This document shows, one piece after another, positions 8,075 to 10,457 of a DNA stretch of 10,457 bases. The notes under the pieces are model-generated. The model did not search any database. It saw nothing but the letters and a program-made list of their open reading frames with translations, and was not told the origin of the DNA. A program made the position numbers and the translations under genes. The stretch covers positions 1-10,457 of the forward strand of contig CAMBXJ010000099.1 in assembly GCA_945871455.1 (NCBI GenBank), in the 5' to 3' direction. Source of the DNA: Asaia bogorensis (GTDB lineage Bacteria; Pseudomonadota; Alphaproteobacteria; Acetobacterales; Acetobacteraceae). Positions within the stretch are counted from its first letter, which is position 1. Each line of letters begins with the position of its first letter.

Positions 8075-8167
8075 CTGTTACGGGGCGGTCCTGACGTCGC
8101 ATCCGAAGTTTGGTCTGCCATGCCGGATCGGCCGGAAAGCGCCAATTCGCCACCGGGACGCCCATCG

Positions 8168-8216
8168 TTAACCATTGCACAAAATTTCGACATCCAACAC
8201 GAAATCAGATGGTTAC
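8168..8216. promoter_or_regulatory. Inverted TTAACCAT / ATGGTTAC pair, possible CtrA-type half-sites
   Basis: TTAACCAT at 8168-8175 and ATGGTTAC at 8209-8216 share a perfect 7-base inverted core (TAACCAT / ATGGTTA) with 33 bases between. TTAACCAT resembles the half-site bound by the cell-cycle regulator CtrA in Caulobacter relatives. Whether this organism has CtrA cannot be told from the window, and no gene start lies close by. Confidence 0.2.
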
Positions 8217-8420
8217 AGGGCGGTCCGCGCATGCGCCAGGGGCAACCCAACAATCCGCTTGCCACGCAGCGCGTCTCAATATAGAACATAAGAAGAACCT
8301 TAGGTCCCGCCGTTGTCCGCCCTTCAGGCTTCCCAATCCGCCCCACAAGTTGAACCCGATCGCCGCGACGCCCGGACGATCCGGTGGAGCGCCCCTTGCC
8401 CAGGCCCGGACGCGCCGCGC

Positions 8421-8437
8421 GCCACTCCGTGGCTTTT
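8421..8437 (+). terminator. Weak intrinsic-terminator-like hairpin on the plus strand
   Basis: GCCAC-TCC-GTGGC at 8421-8433 forms a 5-base-pair stem with a 3-base loop, directly followed by TTTT (8434-8437). The stem is short. No plus-strand gene precedes it, so it would only make sense as the 3' end of a small RNA from this spacer. It reads in the wrong direction to end the min operon. Confidence 0.2.
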
Positions 8438-8497
8438 AGCGTTACTGATCAGCGCATTATCGCGCCTGGTCAGAACCGATGCGTATGCAGCGGTGCG

Positions 8498-8506
8498 TTA
8501 TATAAT
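8498..8506 (+). promoter_or_regulatory. AT-rich palindrome with a consensus -10 box facing minE
   Basis: TTATATAA at 8498-8505 is a perfect palindrome in strongly GC-rich DNA, and TATAAT at 8501-8506 is a perfect -10 hexamer on the plus strand. No -35 element is seen at 16-18 bases (the region reads GATGCG). A transcript from it would run antisense into minE, whose stop codon is only about 35 bases downstream. Confidence 0.25.
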
Positions 8507-8540
8507 CGCAGCCGAGGGCCAGACCGTCGATACCAACCCG

Positions 8541-8843
8541 TCAGGCGGGAACCCGCGCCGACGCGCCCCCCTTCCCCTTACCCTTCGTCAGCGCAATCGC
8601 GCTCGGCACCTCGACATCGATTTCCAGCATGGAAACCTTGTCGCCCCGGTCCAGCTTGATCTGCACCGCGCTGCGATCCACCGAAACATGCTTGGCAATG
8701 ACCGCCAGGATTTCCTCCTGCAAGATCGCCAGCAGATCGGACTTGCCGATTACCGCGCGCTCATGCGCCAACAGCACCTGTAGCCGTTCCCGCGCAACCG
8801 GCGCCGTATCCCGCTTGATGCGGAACAGGCTGAGGAGATTCAT
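8541..8843 (-). CDS. minE: Cell division topological specificity factor MinE
   Basis: MinE is a small dimer that binds membrane-bound MinD, stimulates its ATPase and drives Min oscillation, so that the MinCD inhibitor is lowest at mid-cell. The 100-residue protein begins [10 protein letters not shown], an amphipathic membrane-targeting segment, followed by the MinD-contact helix [15 protein letters not shown] at about 15-29, close to the equivalent E. coli segment. The C-terminal topological-specificity domain (about 32-83) includes [21 protein letters not shown] and the dimerising strand [13 protein letters not shown] Gly/Lys-rich tail (KGKGKGG) makes it about 12 residues longer than E. coli MinE. 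Its ATG overlaps the minD stop as ATGA, indicating translational coupling and matched production. It is the last gene of the min operon; no clear intrinsic terminator follows. Confidence 0.95.
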   Translation of the reverse strand: MNLLSLFRIKRDTAPVARERLQVLLAHERAVIGKSDLLAILQEEILAVIAKHVSVDRSAVQIKLDRGDKVSMLEIDVEVPSAIALTKGKGKGGASARVPA

Positions 8844-9655
8844 GCGACCCTCCGCCCGAACAGCCGGCTCATGATCCCCTTGCGCTCCAGCGGCACGACG
8901 ACCTCGACCACTTCGCCCTTCAACCGGCGCGCCGCGTCGAAATAGGCGCGGGCAGGGGCGCTGGTCGGGTTGTTCAGGGTCACCGGGGCGCCGACATTGG
9001 ACGCGCGCAGGACTTCCTCGCTCTCCGGGATGATCCCCAGCAGTGGGATCGACAGGATTTCCAGGATATCCTCGGTCTTCAGCATCTCATTGCGAGCCGC
9101 CCGCGCCGTGTCGTAGCGGGTCAGCAGCAGATGCTTCTCCATCCGCTCCCCCTTTTCGGCACGCAGGGTCTTGGAGTCGAGCATCCCGATGATCCGGTCC
9201 GAATCGCGGACGGAGGAGACTTCCGGGTTGGTCACCACCACAGCGACATCCGCATGGCGCATGGCCAGCAGCGCCCCTCGCTCGATCCCGGCGGGGCTGT
9301 CGCAGATCACCCAGTCGAATTTTTCCCGCAACTCGCCGATCACGCGTTCCACGCCGGCTTCGGTCAGCGCATCCTTGTCCCGAGTCTGGGACGCCGGCAA
9401 CAGGGACAAGGTGTCGATCCGCTTGTCGCGGATCAGTGCCTGGTTAAGCTTTGCATCGCCCTGAACCACGTTGATCAGGTCGAACACCACCCGGCGTTCG
9501 GCGCCCATCACCAGATCCAGGTTGCGCAGGCCGACATCGAAATCGACGACGACCACGTTTTCGCCGGTCTGAGCCAGGGCCGCACCCAGCGCCGCGGTGG
9601 ATGTCGTCTTGCCGACGCCCCCCTTGCCGGATGTCACGACCAGAACCTTGGCCAT
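8840..9655 (-). CDS. minD: Septum site-determining protein MinD (ATPase)
   Basis: This 271-residue protein matches the E. coli MinD length (270). It is a ParA/MinD-family P-loop ATPase that dimerises with ATP on the inner membrane, recruits MinC to block FtsZ assembly near the poles, and is released by MinE. The deviant Walker A motif GKGGVGKTT lies at residues 10-18, with signature Lys11 and P-loop Lys16. The switch region [10 protein letters not shown] has Asp38 and Asp40, and DSPAGIE at 119-125 holds the Walker B aspartate. The C-terminal [11 protein letters not shown] (259-269) is the amphipathic membrane-targeting helix. The ATG at 9655 has AGGGAG upstream and places the P-loop correctly. 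The frame is open about 160 codons further upstream, but that is antisense-like sequence inside minC and is not part of the protein. minC ends 20 bases upstream. Confidence 0.97.
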   Translation of the reverse strand: MAKVLVVTSGKGGVGKTTSTAALGAALAQTGENVVVVDFDVGLRNLDLVMGAERRVVFDLINVVQGDAKLNQALIRDKRIDTLSLLPASQTRDKDALTEAGVERVIGELREKFDWVICDSPAGIERGALLAMRHADVAVVVTNPEVSSVRDSDRIIGMLDSKTLRAEKGERMEKHLLLTRYDTARAARNEMLKTEDILEILSIPLLGIIPESEEVLRASNVGAPVTLNNPTSAPARAYFDAARRLKGEVVEVVVPLERKGIMSRLFGRRVA

Positions 9656-9675
9656 CTGCGTCTCCCTCTTGGCGT

Positions 9676-10416
9676 TCACTCGAGCGCTGAAATCTTCATC
9701 CGTTCCCCATCCAGCCAGACCTGCACGGCCTTGCCGATGAAGTTGGCGGGCATGTCGTCGGCGGTCTGGTAGACACTGTCGATGGCAAGCAGTTCGGCCT
9801 GCAGCTTGCGGCAGAAGATGCGGGCCCCTGCATTGCCGGACAGTCCCGCGATCGCCCGCCCGCGCAGCGTACCATATATATGGACGGACCCGCCCGCCAT
9901 CACCTCCGCACCCGAGGCAACCGAGCCCAAAATCGTGACGTCGCCACGTTCGAACACGACGGATTGGCCGGACCGGATCGGATGGTCGATGACCAGTGCC
10001 GTCGGCTCCCCCGATGCGGTGTCCCCCGGCGAGGGGTCGGCGGGTAGCGGCGCGGGAGCAGCGGCTGCTTTCGGTTCGTCCGGCACCTCGATCGGGCGGC
10101 CGGGTCCGCTGTTGCCACCCAAGGGGCGACCCCATGCCTCGACCCCCGGCCAGGACGGATGAGCGCCTTCGGTGCCGATGATGCGAATGCCGCGCTGTTC
10201 CAGAAGTTGCAGGAATTCAGCCACACCGGTTTGCTGGTGGGGGAGGGCGCCGAGGTCCACGACCACTGGCCGGCCGGCAAAAAAGGTCGGCGAACGCTCC
10301 ACCTGCGCATCCAGCGCATGCAGCCATTCCTGCAACGGCGCTTCCGGGGCCAGCACCAACGCCATGATGGAGCGGCCACGTAGGCGTATGAACGGACGAG
10401 TTTCGGTGGTTGTCAC
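9676..10416 (-). CDS. minC: Septum site-determining protein MinC (FtsZ assembly inhibitor)
   Basis: MinC is recruited to the membrane by MinD and blocks FtsZ polymerisation away from mid-cell. The 246-residue protein has the expected two domains. The N-terminal FtsZ-interacting domain (about 8-100) starts PFIRLRGRSIMALVLAPEAP and aligns with PIELKGSSFTLSVV of E. coli. A Pro/Ala/Gly-rich linker spans about 100-140. The C-terminal MinD-binding beta-helix (about 145-245) contains IRSGQSVVF, with RSGQ at 148-151, and GGSVHIYGTLRGRAIAG. The start is inferred: the first in-frame ATG (10365) would remove the first beta strand, whereas the GTG at 10416 keeps it, and a stop codon lies three codons further upstream. 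The nearest purine-rich stretch, GGGGGA, is about 13 bases before the GTG, rather far for a ribosome binding site. It is the first gene of minC-minD-minE. Confidence 0.92.
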   Translation of the reverse strand: MTTTETRPFIRLRGRSIMALVLAPEAPLQEWLHALDAQVERSPTFFAGRPVVVDLGALPHQQTGVAEFLQLLEQRGIRIIGTEGAHPSWPGVEAWGRPLGGNSGPGRPIEVPDEPKAAAAPAPLPADPSPGDTASGEPTALVIDHPIRSGQSVVFERGDVTILGSVASGAEVMAGGSVHIYGTLRGRAIAGLSGNAGARIFCRKLQAELLAIDSVYQTADDMPANFIGKAVQVWLDGERMKISALE

Positions 10417-10424
10417 ACAGAGTC

Positions 10425-10452
10425 AGGTATCCCCCGGCGCGCCGACGGTCAA
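10425..10452 (-). promoter_or_regulatory. Candidate promoter of the minCDE operon
   Basis: On the minus strand TTGACC (10452-10447) is followed, 16 bases later, by ATACCT (10430-10425); shifting the spacer gives GATACC or TACCTG. The -35 is good and the -10 weak, much like the gentisate promoter. Any of these spacings would put the transcription start at about 10417-10419, essentially on the minC GTG. Confidence 0.35.
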
Positions 10453-10457
10453 CGAGA

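Larger units (their letters stand above)
7747..8540. other. Long intergenic region between the min and gentisate operons
   Basis: Nearly 800 bases separate the minE stop from the dioxygenase start, both on the minus strand. The longest open frames here (minus 8346-7924, plus 7819-8094) are rich in Cys, Arg, Gly and Ser without any recognisable domain, and do not show the G/C-ended codon pattern of the neighbouring genes. The part from about 7920 to 8330 contains more A/T runs than its surroundings. The region holds the gentisate promoter plus several short repeats listed separately. No tRNA, SRP RNA or CRISPR pattern is visible. It could be a regulatory region, a site of a small RNA, or the remains of a lost gene such as an adjacent regulator. 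Confidence 0.6.

Noticed and set aside
7924..8346. 140-codon minus-strand open frame in the long spacer
   Set aside because: No recognisable domain, many Cys/Met/Ser/Gly residues, no G/C-ended codon bias and no clear ribosome binding site. Kept only as part of the unexplained spacer.
7747..8540. CRISPR array, tRNA or insertion sequence in the long spacer
   Set aside because: The repeats are only 7-10 bases and occur twice each, no cloverleaf or CCA end was recognised, and there is no transposase or terminal inverted repeat.
9656..10135. N-terminal extension of MinD reading into minC
   Set aside because: The extension is low-complexity Arg/Gly sequence in another frame of minC, whereas MinD begins exactly at [18 protein letters not shown] with its own ribosome binding site.

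Overview
The window is GC-rich, densely coded chromosomal DNA, most likely from an alphaproteobacterium. The gene set and protein style suggest the Rhodospirillales/Acetobacteraceae. That placement is inference from protein character (an alphaproteobacterial-type RND pump, minCDE, a MerA-like flavoprotein) and high GC; no rRNA or marker gene is present to confirm it.

Layout. (1) 3-764, plus strand: the C-terminal part of a MerA/dihydrolipoamide dehydrogenase-family flavoprotein, cut by the window edge. (2) 765-1067: a short non-coding stretch with at most a weak promoter. (3) 1068-5369, plus strand: a two-gene operon for a tripartite RND (HAE1-type) efflux pump, with a periplasmic adaptor followed 21 bases later by a 1043-residue inner-membrane transporter. 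No outer-membrane channel gene or regulator lies beside it. (4) 5370-5510: a convergent junction holding inverted and direct repeats. (5) 5511-7746, minus strand: a two-gene aromatic operon, gentisate 1,2-dioxygenase followed by a single-component flavin monooxygenase of the 3-hydroxybenzoate 6-hydroxylase type, overlapping by 8 bases. Together they would turn 3-hydroxybenzoate into gentisate and then maleylpyruvate; the isomerase and hydrolase that finish the pathway are not in the window. (6) 7747-8540: almost 800 bases with no convincing gene, visibly richer in A/T runs than its surroundings, containing a good minus-strand promoter for the aromatic operon and several short direct and inverted repeats. 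(7) 8541-10416, minus strand: the complete minC-minD-minE division-site operon, with minD and minE overlapping by ATGA and minC starting at a GTG.

The coding content is ordinary and well explained by known families. I found no evidence of a new multi-gene system. The points worth a second look are regulatory: the large spacer between the min and aromatic operons, a possible leaderless minC transcript, a consensus -10 box pointing antisense into minE, and a MerA-like flavoprotein that lacks the features needed for mercury reduction or lipoamide chemistry.
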